A stretch of DNA of 64,000 bases from Septoria linicola (GCA_024114885.1 CP099418.1:2604001-2668000), one strand, 5' to 3'; counted from the stretch's first letter, positions 34,512 to 46,338 are shown. Notes: generated from the letters alone by a model not told the origin. Program-made: numbers and translations.

Positions 34512-34932
34512 GGCCGTAAGTCAGAGAGGAGTGACAGATTCCAGATAGTCACAAAAGATCCAGGCATTCAAGGCATTGAGAGCGGGACCCAGAGAGTACA
34601 AGAATGTCGTGGCCGGAGTGACGTCCCCAGGACGCCGCTTGGCGGTAGTCTCGGTGTTTGGAGCGAGACTTGCCCACGATGTAACGGCAGACAAGCTCGC
34701 AGACTCTCAACGTGAGCCCAAGACTGTTCAGCCTTGCAGATCAGCGGCCGAGTGGTGGATCTCCGTGGAAGAGCTGCAGCACCAAGCAGGGCTCTCTGGA
34801 CCAAAGCGAAAAGAGGCGTCGGACTTTCGTAGCAGCGAGAATTCTGTTTTGAATGTGGAGGAACAGATGATGACGGAATGGAATCAATGCGCTGTGAAGA
34901 ATTGTGCATGATTAATGATTATCAACACTGGG

Positions 34933-34947
34933 TACTACTACTACTAC
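34933..34947. repeat. TAC trinucleotide microsatellite
   Basis: Five perfect TAC units followed by an imperfect TGC-TAC. Non-coding position about 420 bp upstream of the Zn2Cys6 start. Confidence 0.8.
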
Positions 34948-37540
34948 TGCTACCTCCTACCACTTCTCGATAGCACTGTCTGCTCCCAATAGTATCCATG
35001 CAAGGTGATGACTCTCCGCATTCTTGACGCGCCTTGTGTAGTCGTAATCCAATACTTTGGCTGCGTGCGCCAGGTCACGATCGCTTCCTTCAAACGACTG
35101 CTGCTATTAGAGGAACGGGGCCGACCTCGCCTATGGACTTAAGCCATACCTCCGTCATCACTATAAGGGAGCACGCTGCTGTCATACCTGCGCCGCCTAG
35201 ATTATTGCTGTGCCTCTCGCCAGGGAGGGGCACAAAGTTGTATCCGATCACATTGTCAACATTACGTGCAGCTCAGAGCAACGATGATCCCCATCGACGG
35301 AGGCCTCGAGCAACCCGTCCATTGGCACTTGGTGAATAAGCTGTCTGAGCTGCAAGGCCTCCCTGCATATTCAGCCCATGGTCATGTCACTCGTGTGTCT
35401 CGTTTGCACCATTCACGAAGTCTAAAAGAGCAGAAAACCATCGAAATGTGGAAAAGGCGGGTATCTAGGGCTCGGCAGCATGCGCCACGATGCTCTCAAG
35501 ACGATCAGATCTTTAGGGGCACGTCTCCGCATACCGCGCCGATGCTTGGCTGGATAGTTCTGGCGCTCATCCGACGGGGAAAATGAATCCTTGAACCGTA
35601 ACTGCTGTCATGACTGGTATGCGGCCTTCCAATGAGGGAAGCTCGCGTGCTGGTCCTTGTGTAAACGTTGCATGTCCCAAAGCTGCTCCCAGCTTCTGAA
35701 GGATTCACTGAGTTGTGCTGGCGCGAGTCGGGAGGACTTCGCCGTACCCACGAATCATACCTCATTACTAATCGCTCGTATACTATTAACGGGGTCGTTT
35801 CGTAGACCTCGCATGGAGCATGCAGACTGTGGCGGCCATGCCACCAAAAGTGGGCATCCTGAAGACTCGTCAAAAAACCATGTCGGGATCTGGAAGGAAT
35901 GACGTTACCCTTTCGCTGCCGACTGTGAGATTGTTGCTCCGTGATCAGAAACATGTGGCCGAGTCTGCCAACCCTTGCAACGGCAGAATGGTGCGTGCCA
36001 CTGGGCGTGGCTGCCGTTGAGGCTGGTGACTCCACTTTGGCTTGTAAATCGAGCCCGCCCACAGGATGAGTAGGGCATCCTACGATCCTTTTGCCTGGGT
36101 ACCGTGGAGCTCTTCTGACGGCACAAGTTTAGAAAAAGCCATCGTACTCGCTTAGGCGTTTCCTTCGAGAAGTTCGCTGCCGCGAGCTACTGCAAAACTA
36201 GAGCCATGCTTCGCTATACCCTATGTGGAATTCATTGCGACTCTGCCTGGAGGCTTGGTGGCCCGGCTTGCTTTGAGGTGAGTTATGCCAGGCCATCTGA
36301 ACGTCAGGCAGATTGCCTCTACTACTTTCGTAAGACATTACATGCATGGCTGGCTGTTGCGCATACCGGCCGTGGCAGGAGGTAAGCAGAAGTCACACTC
36401 ACTTTCTCTCAACCTTGAGACGTGAAAGAAACCTCATGGCTTGAGGCCACGCGTACGCATGGTGAGGAGATTTGAGGGATATATCGCCTCGTATCTGGCC
36501 TTCCGCAGAGCCATTCGTAGCAATCTTCCTTATCGAGGAGGCCGCGTCACGATGGGCCTCAGTCAAGCATGAATCGAAGACAAGTCTGGAATGAGAAACG
36601 ACAGTTACAGGAGACTTGGATTCACGAGACTTTCCAGACGCGCACGCGTAGGTGTGCAAATGTCGCGCAAATGGCAGGCTTGATGGTATTGAAGTAAGTA
36701 TACGAGGCCAACAAGGAGGTTTGCGCGATCGCCAGTCGAAAGCATCGTTGGCATGCTGGCGCAAGTGCGAACCGATTGACCTTCAGTAAGAACAGAAATC
36801 GGATAGTGGCAAGCATTGCAAACCAACATAAAGAGATGCCGAATGGAAGTTTCTCAGCACGATACTCGAAGAGACTTGGACAGCTTCACGCTCCAGCAGA
36901 ATCCGTAGGTCTCCAACGACTGAAAAGTCGGTTGTGTATGCAGCACTTTTCGAGCAAAAGGGCAGCTCGCTATGAGCACGAGAAGATCACTCATCAATTA
37001 TTCAGGTAGGAGAAATCTCGATGGCGGTGTGAGGTGGAGGAGCAATAGTGTCCACATACAAGACAGCTTCTCCTCTGACCGGACCTGGACGATTTATGCA
37101 CAGTTTCTGGCCTTCCTGATGCGGTTGGCGTTGGGGACGGACAACTTTCCTAGCCAGAGGGATTCCGACACAGATCCTTGTCGGCACCCACATGAACACC
37201 GTGCGACCAGCGGTCACAAGCGCATCACAACGTGGACACCACGAGAACGAGGACCATGTCAGAAAAACTGGCGTTGGTCTCATTGCTTCGGCGAGACTAT
37301 CCTGACTGCATATGACAACCAGAGACTGGGGACAACATGCAGCGCCTATGCACAAGCTGTATTATCTGCAGCTGGACCTGCGCTCTAGCCCAAGTACCAG
37401 CAGAAGCGAGCAAATGACTGGAGTACAGACCTTGGCATATCGTTGAAGATCTCCTTGCTAACATATCGGTCCATGTCATGAATTGCTGCGGTGGTAGAAA
37501 GGCGGTGGAAGTCTTGCACGGTGGCAGAGCCTATGACTTG

Positions 37541-37547
37541 ATATAAT
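37541..37547 (+). promoter_or_regulatory. TATA-like box of the carboxypeptidase gene
   Basis: ATATAAT lies 55-61 nt upstream of the ATG at 37602, followed by a CT-rich stretch and an A-rich ATG context (AAAAACATG). The position fits a fungal core promoter. Confidence 0.35.
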
Positions 37548-37601
37548 GGGCATCATCCTACTGCATTTCCTACTGCTGACACTGCGCAAACCTCCAAAAA
37601 C

Positions 37602-39420
37602 ATGAAGGCTTTCACCATCATTGCCGGGGTAATGTCAGCAGCCGCACAGTTTGTGCCAATGCCTACAGACTTGGATACAACTACCGGCAATGGCTACCCA
37701 GTACGATACAAGGAAGTGCCAGCAGGAATCTGCGAGACAGTCGAGGGAGTCAGGTCCTTTTCCGGGTACGACTATTTACGGCTGGAGTGAAAATTTGAAC
37801 TGACCATCTCAGCTACGTTGATGTCGAAGACAATCAACATCTTTTCTTCTGGCTGTTTGAAGCAAGAAACCAAGACCCCACTGCGGCTCCCCTCACTCTG
37901 TGGCTGAATGGAGGCCCAGGAGACCCGAGCATGGTCGGGCTGTTCAGCGAGAATGGTCCATGCTGGGTGGACTACGAAGGGAATGTTCAACGCAACGACT
38001 ACTCTTGGACCAATGCCAGTAATGTCCTCTTCATAGATCAGCCTGCCGGCACTGGCTTCAGCTACACCGACATCGTAAACGGCTATATCGACGAAGCAGG
38101 TTACCTGGTCACTCTACCTGAAGCTTCATGTCCGGACTATGCCAATGCAGAGTCCTGCGGGACCTGGTCCTCGAGCAACGCTAGTGAGACCGTCAACAAC
38201 ACTCTCTCTGCAGTACCATACATATGGCAAGCACTGGCAGGTGTGACTGGCGCTTTCCCTCAATACAGCAGCAATGGCATTCACGTCTCAACCGAGAGCT
38301 ACGGTGGACACTATGGACCAGTCTTGGCAGACTACATTCTCGACAAGAACGCTGACCTGCCGCCAGGAGCAGAAACCATTGCTCTCCGATCCCTGACTGT
38401 AGGAAATGGCTGGTTCGATCCTATCACACAATTCGAGGCATACTACAATTTCACAATCTTCCCTGGCAATACATACGGCTTCGCTCCCTTCAACTCGACC
38501 AGTGAGGAACAACTATACAATGCTCTATATGGTGAGGGCAACTGCCTCGACCAGCTGCACGATTGCAACTTTGGCGCACAGACGGACGGGACATGCTCCG
38601 CAGCTGACAATTTCTGCTACGACATGGTCGAATATCTCTACGATACCGTGACCGAACGAGACGAGTATGATTTACGGCAATTGATGCCCAATCCCTTTCC
38701 ATACACTGCATTCGTGGCCTATCTCAACAGAGCAGACATTCAACAAGCAATCGGAGCGAGTACAAACTTCTCCTACAGTGTGAGTAATCTAGGAGCGGGC
38801 ACGGTCTCGACAGCGTTCGGGACGACTGGAGACGACAGTAGGGGTTTCGATATCATTGCGAAGAACAAGCGGCTTGTAGACGAAGGAGTCTATGTCGTCC
38901 ACTATGCTGGAGATGCAGACTATAACTGCAATTGGTTGGTGAGTTTCAATATCAAGCAGACGCTCTCATGATATCCGAGTCAGCACAGACATAGAACTGA
39001 CAGCATTAGGGTGGCGAGTCGGTCGCAGAACAAATCGCTGCTCCTGATTTCGGCGAGGCTGGCTACCAGAACTTCACAACGTTGACAGGCGATGCCGAGA
39101 CTGTTCATGGAGCCGTCAAGCAGGCCGGAAACTACGCATTCATCCGTGTCTACGACAGCGGCCACCAAGTGGCCTTCTACAAGCCACAAGCAGCATTGAC
39201 TCTGTTCGAACGGACACTGAAAGATTCTGACATCGCTACAGGTCAAGAAAGCATAGGTCTTGACAGTGGTGGCTATAGGTCTATCGGGCCGGCGAAGAGC
39301 GAGTATCAGAACGACCCTAGTCAGATACAAGGAGAGGTAATTGAGGCGGAATGCACATGGGATTGGAAATCTAATACGGCTATTTGTCCCAAGACGAATC
39401 CGGGCAATTCATGGCTATAG
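37602..39420 (+). CDS. Secreted S10 serine carboxypeptidase
   Basis: Exons 37602-37765, 37813-38938 and 39010-39420 (introns 47 and 71 nt) give about 566 aa. A short signal peptide (MKAFTIIAGVMSAAAQ) suggests secretion. Motifs: WLNGGPGDPSMVGLF near the oxyanion site, ENGPCWV, the nucleophile in STESYGGHYGPV (Ser about 217), the Asp in GDADYNCNWLGGE (about 424), and the His in DSGHQVAFYKP (about 482). Many N-x-S/T sites and paired Cys support extracellular folding. The usual Gly-Ser/Cys-Ser-Ser after the NGGP motif is Gly-Asp-Pro-Ser here. Likely role: extracellular C-terminal peptide trimming. Splice phases agree at both introns. Confidence 0.92.
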
Positions 39421-39840
39421 ATCAAAAGTTGATATGTCGAAGATTCGCTTCGAGCCGTGAATCGCAGCCGAAGCAAGCTTCTCGTGGTATCGTGCTCCTT
39501 TGTATAAAGCTGTTCGCCGGTTGTGTATGCGAGAGCGGACCTCTTCACATCAACGCCAGGTACAAGTGTGCACCAATGTCCATTTTGGCTGAAGGGTCTA
39601 CGAGTTGTCGACCAATGGCTGATACAGGTGAATGTCTTATGCCTTAGGTCTTTCGTGAGTATGCCTCGAGAGCATACCTCGGACTTTGCTAGCTCTCCGT
39701 CGGTCTCCGTCTGGCGAGCACGATGCTGAGGGCTTCGCACATTCCATAGCAGTATTCAATCCACGCGAGATCGACTCACAGAAGCATGACTTACCAGCTC
39801 CCACGAATTGCCATTATTCAATACAGTCCTCGCTTTCATC
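39421..39840. other. Convergent intergenic region
   Basis: It contains the 3' UTRs of the carboxypeptidase and the PITH gene. No other gene seen. Confidence 0.5.
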
Positions 39841-40530
39841 TCACATGCCATGTCTCCCGCCACCAGCACCTCCAATATCACTGCCCAGCCTCTCACCAAC
39901 GCCTGTAGGCAGCTTATGATCGTTCGGATTCGCCGCAGATTCATAGAGGAAATTGACAGGCTCTCGACTCAACTTCATCCACTCGCCCTTGAAACCCAAA
40001 TAGTCGATCCTCGTGACATCCTCGTCTCCTCTGCCCCAGTTATCCTCAAAGAACAAGTCCAAGCTGCGCACCGTGTTGAACAGAGCTCTCTTCACCGGCA
40101 CCTCTTGCACGTCGTTGCTCTGTGCCAGCTCGAGTGTCTGGGTGGGCGGCAAGTCGGCAGCAGTGCTGAAGTCGAGGCCTTCGCGGTTGATGTGCAGCTT
40201 GAGGGTCATAGGAGCCGATTCGGTGGTCGACGTGCGGATCAGGATGGAATGCAGGCGGATCTGGGCAGTAAAGGGGACATGCATCAGCAGCTGTTCATCT
40301 GCATCGCTGGCCAGAGTCGGCGATGCGCTCAGACGTTCGGTCCACGTCTTTTGCACAATCCGAGCACCGGAGCGCGAGGCATCTTCATTGAGCGTGTTGA
40401 TGGCGGAAAAGTCAATCTGCTCATAAATGTGATTCTGCAATGCCGGCGTCAGGTCGTCACTGTGATCGTGCGCGGCGCCCTCGCTGTGGTCATGGCCGTG
40501 GTGATCATGCTCGTCGTGACAGTGAGACAT
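39841..40530 (-). CDS. PITH-domain protein
   Basis: A single frame of 229 aa. It opens with a His/Asp-rich stretch (SHCHDEHDHHGHDHSEG), usual for this family and possibly metal-binding. The PITH domain then runs from about 30 to 205, with IDFSAINTLNE, LLMHVPFTAQIRLHSILIR, LKLHINREGLDF and the Gly-rich DYLGFKGEWMKLSREPVNFLYE end. PITH domains occur at the C-terminus of thioredoxin-like TXNL1, where they bind the proteasome 19S lid; stand-alone versions have no well-fixed role. Length is as expected. Confidence 0.93.
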   Translation of the reverse strand: MSHCHDEHDHHGHDHSEGAAHDHSDDLTPALQNHIYEQIDFSAINTLNEDASRSGARIVQKTWTERLSASPTLASDADEQLLMHVPFTAQIRLHSILIRTSTTESAPMTLKLHINREGLDFSTAADLPPTQTLELAQSNDVQEVPVKRALFNTVRSLDLFFEDNWGRGDEDVTRIDYLGFKGEWMKLSREPVNFLYESAANPNDHKLPTGVGERLGSDIGGAGGGRHGM

Positions 40531-40857
40531 GATGGAGGCGTCGTCAATAGCTGATCGTGCTGATCAGAATGGTAATGCGTTACATGATTGTGTGTATGAC
40601 GGAGGCACAGAAGTGAAGATGCGCGTGGTGAAGCAACAAAGTGGGGCATATTCCCACACTCTACAGCAGCAAACTAGTTAAACCACTCCATGAACACAAA
40701 TACAACACTGTACAGGGTATCGTCCTCCCCACAAAAGAAATGACCATGTGCTGTGCACCTTCTTCTCGCACGTTCAGAAGCATCCCAGCTTCCACTTCAA
40801 CATTGCACCACTGCGCACTTGCTCTTCGGCCACAGGTATCTCGTGCACCTCATCATT
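40531..40857. other. Short intergenic region
   Basis: It separates the PITH gene start from the PhoD gene end, both on the minus strand. It should contain the PITH promoter. Nothing else seen. Confidence 0.5.
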
Positions 40858-43561
40858 CTACCACGATGTGCCTTGGCCCTTGTATGCTCCGCTTTGAAGG
40901 GCCGGTATACTGATGCCGTATCCCTGGATAATATTAGCCAACAGGTCACATACGAAATGGCCATTGCCACGTTGCAGTTCCTGTCCCTTACCTCAGTCCT
41001 GCCGTCCTTCGCCCCAGGCTTGATCTCAACTCGAATGGCCACATCCAAGCCGTATGTGCCTGCGAGTCCCGTCTTCTTGATACCACCTGTGAGTTGGGGC
41101 CACGAATTAGCAAATGTGTCATCACAATATCGTGCACTTCATGTTTGCTTACCACTTGCAGGATGCAGAGTTCCTGCCTGGACCTCGCCCTTGTGAATCG
41201 CCTCGCGCATGTTCTTCGGCAGAGTGAAATCTGTGTTGTCTGAAGTATTCCCAACTCCATCGATAGTACCATTGGTGGCTGTGCCGTTGATTTGTGCCCC
41301 AGTGTGCGAGTGAGACTCAGTGATAATGGCGTAGTTACGGCTAGGCATAGTAGCGTGATTCTTCTTCGCAGTCTTATCCTCAACGCCTTCCTCGCCCTCG
41401 CCTGGGTCTTTGTCGAACATCTCAAGCAAGGTCTCGTCCGTCTCGTGATCGAGGTGATGAATCTTATTACGCCGAGCGAGCAAGTTGGCGACTGCTTGTG
41501 GAGGAGGCTTGTTGCAAATGGCCGAGCTGACGATGTTAGGCATGTAGCGGAAATCCTGCTCTGCTGGAATGTTGAGTTCTGCTTTGCTGTAGAATCGTCC
41601 GAGTGCTGCCAGGTGCACATCGCCGCCCAGGATCGTGATTCGAACACTGTGCTCCTTGGAGATCTGCTGAAGCCTGTGGATCAATGCTTTACGCTCCTTC
41701 TTGTGCTGGTGAGCAGTGTAGTGGTCGTCCAAATCGTCCAGCAAGTCAACACCACCATCGAATTGGTTGAAAAGACCACCTGCAACACCAAAGCGCTTGT
41801 TCAGGAACTTGATAGGCCCAATGATCGGACTAGACGTGGGGTTAGCTGACATGATGGCGAGGCCAATGCCATTGACGCGTACCTTGAGATAATGTTCTCG
41901 AGCCATTGAAGTCTTGGATATGCAATTGGAACACCTAGTAGGAGGATCAAGTGCTTGATAGCGCCGTTGGAGCGGCCAATCTCGTCACTCGCACGCTTGA
42001 ATATCTGGTCGTAGGTTTCAGGGTAGTTGATCTGATGTCTCGTCCGCTCCGTTCGTGCATCGATGCCCACAAATGCAATACGCTTGCCAAGCTGACAGTA
42101 GATGCTGCGACTTCGCTCTTCCACGTAAGGTCCAGGTCGGCCGCCGATGATCCAGCTGGGATCTTCCTTTTGGGGAACCATGACATAGGTGTCCTTTAGC
42201 TGCACTGCATCGGGAGATGTGGTCTTGCCGGTGGTCTTTGTAGTCTGAGGGGCATCCGTGCTGAATGTCGACGGTGGTGGCGGGATGTGGTGCTGGAAGA
42301 GCAGATAGTATTTGTGTGCAACACCACCAATCCCGCGAAACACGGAGCATTTCATAAAGTGGTCGGTATATGAACCGAAACCTGCATTCAACGGTCAACA
42401 AGCAGCCAAACTCACAATGCGCACCTTGTCGTACCATCAATAATGTCATGATCATCCCAAATGTTCAGCTGCGGAATCTGGCCATTGGCCAGCGCAAACT
42501 CCTCAGTATCATACCAGCGCACATAGTTCTCGTAGTAGTAATCGTCACACTTCTTCCTCATCTCCTCGTTGAATGGGAAATCGCGACGCTTCTTTGGGTT
42601 CGAGATGTCTGTCCACGGGCGAAGTGGTCCATCGACACGAACGCTGTCGTTGTAGATCTGATCACCGCCTCCAATCATGATGTGTATAGGTTGCTCGTTG
42701 TGGACACGCAAGACATCGTTCCACAAGACCGGGCCTGTCCACGTGTTCATATCGGTCCCGACACTGAAGCCATTGCAAGAGTGGAACATGATGCGCATGG
42801 ACTCGTGTTTGGAGGGCACCACGAATCGCAGTGGCTTTGTGATGCGGCCACCATCCCTCACATGAACCATGTCGGGAATGGTGTATTGCCATGTAGCCTC
42901 CTGCTCTTGAAATGGCACATCGATCACATAGCGCCAAAAGCCTCTCTGTGGATCTTCGTAGAGCTTCTCCGCTGGAAATGAGTGCTCCTGAGAAGCTACA
43001 CTGCCGTTGCCGTTCGTGAGCGCAGCGGCGCCGGCATTCCATGCTCCCGTACATCTGAGCGATAGCTGCCCTGGTTGTTGTCCCGGTCGTGTAACGATCA
43101 TCACACTGCCGTGCCATTGCGGCTGCTCCGTGTGTTCGCGACTAGTATGCTTATAATTGAGGAGAGGCCTAGATCGTGCCAAATCGAAGGTCAGCAGTGT
43201 CTCACTTATGTCTCGCATGTCTCTGCGCTGCTCGTATGCCGATCTGGAAAATAACTGCCGCAGCATTGGCAGAGCGGACAGAGACATGGAAGGGAAGAAA
43301 GATTCCTTCTGGCAGTCGCTTTACGTACCCACATACTACTTCGAGGCCATCGTTGGTGCTGAGCACTTGAGGGCCATGTCCGATGCCATTCTCGTGTCTC
43401 GGGATTGCCTGCTGCGTTTCGGACTGTGGCACTGTCCTGGAGGCAGCCCACGCAGCATCGTGGGAGATTCCCGTATCTTCCTTTAGAGCCTCGACGGCTT
43501 CGCGACCTCTGCCTCCAGTGATGTCTTGCTTGTGGACGTCTCCCCCAGCGGCAGATGCCAT
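40858..43561 (-). CDS. PhoD-like metallophosphatase
   Basis: Six exons join in phase: 43329-43561, 42435-43168, 41883-42381, 41153-41829, 40992-41086 and 40858-40923, giving about 767 aa. Motifs of the PhoD-like metallophosphatase fold are spread over the exons: IMFHSCNGFSVGTD, IMIGGGDQIYND, LNIWDDHDIIDGFGSYTD (restored by splicing), LQWLENIISSPIIGP (restored) and ITILGGDVHLAALG. The C-terminus (GLAGTYGLDVAIRVEI, then GYGISIPALQSGAYKGQGTSW) fits fungal relatives of unknown substrate. No signal peptide; the N-terminus is polar, so it is likely intracellular. The last intron was placed by the phase match and by the short terminal exon ending in TAG at 40858. Confidence 0.88.
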
Positions 43562-44196
43562 GGTGAACGCGTGTCGGTAGGAGGCGAGATCAAAAGATAA
43601 GCTGCGGCACGTGGTTTGAGGCGGAACAAGGAAGGTCGCGTCGCGTGGCGTGGTTGCGGCCGACTACTTTAGAGAAAGCGCGAGGGACTGGCAATGAGAA
43701 AATACGTGAGGCAAAATAGTGAGTGAGAGAAAAGACATCCAGCGGCGACTCTGCGTAATACACTCCTCGGCGACATCAAGAACCTGGCTGGCTGGCTGCA
43801 GAGGCAGAGCACGCACGTTGGCCCAGTCGGCAGCACAAATGCTTGGCCTGGGTAGATTGAGTTTGAGAGGTGCAGACTTGTGTTTTATCTTTGAAATAGT
43901 ACCGCAGCAACACCCGCTCACAACGTTGTGCCTTGCAGCTGATCGCTCGTATAGAATCGCATCACGATCATTTCATAGATACTCGTTGTAGCTAGATCAA
44001 CTTGTCTCTTATGCACAGCGCTGCTGTGAGATGATGCGAGAGCAACGAGCAGCCATCATCTATAGAGGAACAAGCTCACCGGGCCGTCGCAGACTAGTCC
44101 AATGACCTGCAGGTCGTTGTCATCGACAGCAAGGTCGTTCAGCTCGTGATCCTTGATCCTAGGCGTGCTCTGCGAGATTGCGCCCCACCGCGGGTC
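43562..44196. other. Intergenic region
   Basis: It lies between the PhoD gene start and the 3' end of the next minus-strand gene. It should hold the PhoD promoter. No gene recognised. Confidence 0.5.
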
Positions 44197-45270
44197 TCAC
44201 TCTGCGCTCTGCGCCTCAACTTGATTGTCCTCAGCCACCACCTTGCAGATACGCTCCAGCTGAGAACGATCTGACAGATCGATGCCGCTGTTGTCCAGAA
44301 CAACGTGCGCAGTGCGGAGCTTCTTGGTATGAGCGGCTGGCTTGGAAGACTTGGAGCCAACAATTCGAGAGGTGAGCTTCTGCTTGGATGCCGTCTTGGA
44401 CTGTGTCGCCAGATTTGTGCGTGAGACTCGTCTCCGCTGACTGTTCTGTTCTTTGGCCGCACGCGCTGCAGCCTTGTCAGCCGCTTCTTTAACTCGTAGA
44501 GCCTTCTTCGCGGCTTTCTCAGCCCTGATCCTGGATGCCACAAGCTCTGCCATTTGCTGCTTGATGGGTATCCGGTCTGCTGAACGAGGCACTACTATGG
44601 CCTGGCGATGTCTCGATCTGCTTGAAGGAGCACTTGAGAGCTCCTCGCCTCCGTCTTCGAAGGCCTCACAGTCATCGCCCTCGATCGTCGGCACAACATC
44701 ACTTTCGTCCTCGCTGAGGCCGTTGTTCTTGCTGAACAATCCGAATTTTTTTGCCTTCAGTTTCCTCACTTGAGATCGTGGGACCGAACGCTTGGAATTG
44801 AGATTCGGCACGATCTGATAGCCACCGTCCTTGTGTGTCACGTCGTCTTCGAGGTCAATAACGACAATTGCGCCGTCACCAGTTTCCTCCTCTCCGCCAT
44901 CATAAGACTCCTCCTCACCACTCCCAGACTCGTCATCGGCTGATCCAGCGTCAGTGAACTGATCTGGCAATAAAGACTTACAACAAGGCAACTCACTCAA
45001 TAGCATCACTGTCGACGAAGGAGTTCCAGTGACCCGCGCCTGAGCTTTGCGACTGTAACTACCATACTGACGCTGATACTCTGGTGACTTCTTGAAGGCC
45101 TCGCGGATACTGCTGTCAGAGTCCGAGTCAGATTCGCACTTTTCTGCTGTACCTTCGTACGTCTCTTCTGGGTTACGGGCACCGAGAACGTCTTCGTAGT
45201 AATGCGGCTTTGTCGTTCGCTTGTGGAAGATGCCGGACTTCTGAACGGTTCGTGGTGGAGTGGGATACAT
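44197..45270 (-). CDS. Hypothetical disordered protein, 357 aa
   Basis: A single frame starting MYPTPPRTVQKSGIF. It has alternating acidic blocks (about 110-140 and 190-215) and a strongly basic Ala/Lys/Arg-rich helical stretch (about 240-285, MAELVASRIRAEKAAKKALR and onward) that may form a coiled coil or bind nucleic acid. The composition suggests a nuclear or chromatin protein, but no domain is recognised. A 33-nt GT-AG segment within about 44953-44990 keeps the frame whether or not it is removed; it is too short for a normal fungal intron. Real-gene status rests on length and consistent composition. Confidence 0.62.
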   Translation of the reverse strand: MYPTPPRTVQKSGIFHKRTTKPHYYEDVLGARNPEETYEGTAEKCESDSDSDSSIREAFKKSPEYQRQYGSYSRKAQARVTGTPSSTVMLLSELPCCKSLLPDQFTDAGSADDESGSGEEESYDGGEEETGDGAIVVIDLEDDVTHKDGGYQIVPNLNSKRSVPRSQVRKLKAKKFGLFSKNNGLSEDESDVVPTIEGDDCEAFEDGGEELSSAPSSRSRHRQAIVVPRSADRIPIKQQMAELVASRIRAEKAAKKALRVKEAADKAAARAAKEQNSQRRRVSRTNLATQSKTASKQKLTSRIVGSKSSKPAAHTKKLRTAHVVLDNSGIDLSDRSQLERICKVVAEDNQVEAQSAE

Positions 45271-45486
45271 GATGAGTTTTTTCGTGATACAGCCTTCACG
45301 CCTTCTTGCGTGTCACGATTGTGAGGGTAGTTCGTTAGTCAGTACATTCGCAAAGGTTGGAAGTGGAACGGAGAGTAAAATTTATGTGATTCGGAAGTTG
45401 GCAAAAGTGAGTGAATTGAAGCGATGAGTCGCTTCGGCTTCACTCACTTACTACATTCTCACCACACGCACACCGTGAACCACTGC

Positions 45487-46046
45487 TCACATCTTTGGCT
45501 TTCCACTGCTCTTGCTCGTGCCCAAAGCCCCGCGGTCTTGGTCCGTGGGTTCGGTCTGCGAAGTCTCTGCCTTAAGGCTGACCGGATCTCCAAGTTGAGT
45601 TGGGTTGCCCTTGTTGATCTTCTGTTGCGCGATCTGCTTGAGTGACTTTCCGTCATCTTCCTTATCCAAATCTCCTTCTGTTGGCGCGGGAGCCGAAGAA
45701 ATATTGTATGGCAGCTTCTTGCCTCCTGTGCCTGCTAGATCCTGATTCTTAAGTTTGGGTTGTCCCTCGCCATCTCCTTCAGTCGGTGCCGGCGCTGTTG
45801 AGCTACCAGACGGCTTTCCCCCTTCGTTTGGCTTATCTTGATCGGTGGGTTGCTGGATGTGTCAGAGGTGGAACTGCGTCGCTACGCTTCGCTTACATTT
45901 TGGGAAGTCTCCGCTTTGAGCGATACAGGATCGCCTATCTGTGTTGGATTCTCTTTGGCGACCTCTTTGAGACTCTTACGCTGCATCGACAATTAGTTAA
46001 GCATGATCGTGGGGATGCGCTTGCACTGAGGGCTCACATCAGGCAT
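45487..46046 (-). CDS. Small disordered protein with an internal duplication, 152 aa
   Basis: Exons 46038-46046 (9 nt: ATG CCT GAT), 45897-45980 and 45487-45852 are joined by introns with clear branch sites and CAG acceptors. The protein is hydrophilic, without membrane segments. Its core unit occurs twice: KSLKEVAKENPTQIGDPVSL-KAETSQ and KSLKQIAQQK...NPTQLGDPVSL-KAETSQ, each followed by a PTDQD motif, with two APAPTEGD linkers between. I do not recognise a function. The very short first exon is the weakest part; without it no ATG lies in frame near the first repeat. Confidence 0.68.
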
Positions 46047-46338
46047 CTTTGCTTTTCAATGAGGCTGTTGCACAATTTTGTAGTAGATTGATAGTGAAAA
46101 TGAGAGTAGAGGATCGACTATAGCGCTATGCCTGCAAAGTGTCTCGTAAACAAAGCTCCAAATGAGTGTTCACTGTGATCATGATGTCGTCAACACTTCT
46201 CCGCGTTCGTGAATTGTGCCTAGGCAGATCGGCAATCGTGAGCCAGATTGGCTTTTCCCCAGATCTTGCATGTGCGCGTGGGCAGCCGTCATGCTTCGGC
46301 GCGCTAGACCTTGATCTGGGACATATGAGCTGACTGCC

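Larger units (their letters stand above)
34512..37601. other. 3.1-kb gene-poor region
   Basis: This is the largest gap in the window. It includes the upstream region of the Zn2Cys6 gene on the left and the carboxypeptidase promoter on the right. Frames such as 34576-34911, 35505-36062 and 36972-37388 have no domains, signal peptides or splice patterns. A short TAC repeat lies at 34933-34947. No terminal repeats or transposase fragments noticed. Confidence 0.45.

Noticed and set aside
34576..34911. 111-codon frame upstream of the Zn2Cys6 gene
   Set aside because: It lies in the expected 5' region of that gene and has no recognisable features.
35505..36062. 185-codon minus-strand frame in the 3.1-kb gap
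   Set aside because: No domain, no splice logic and composition like random sequence.
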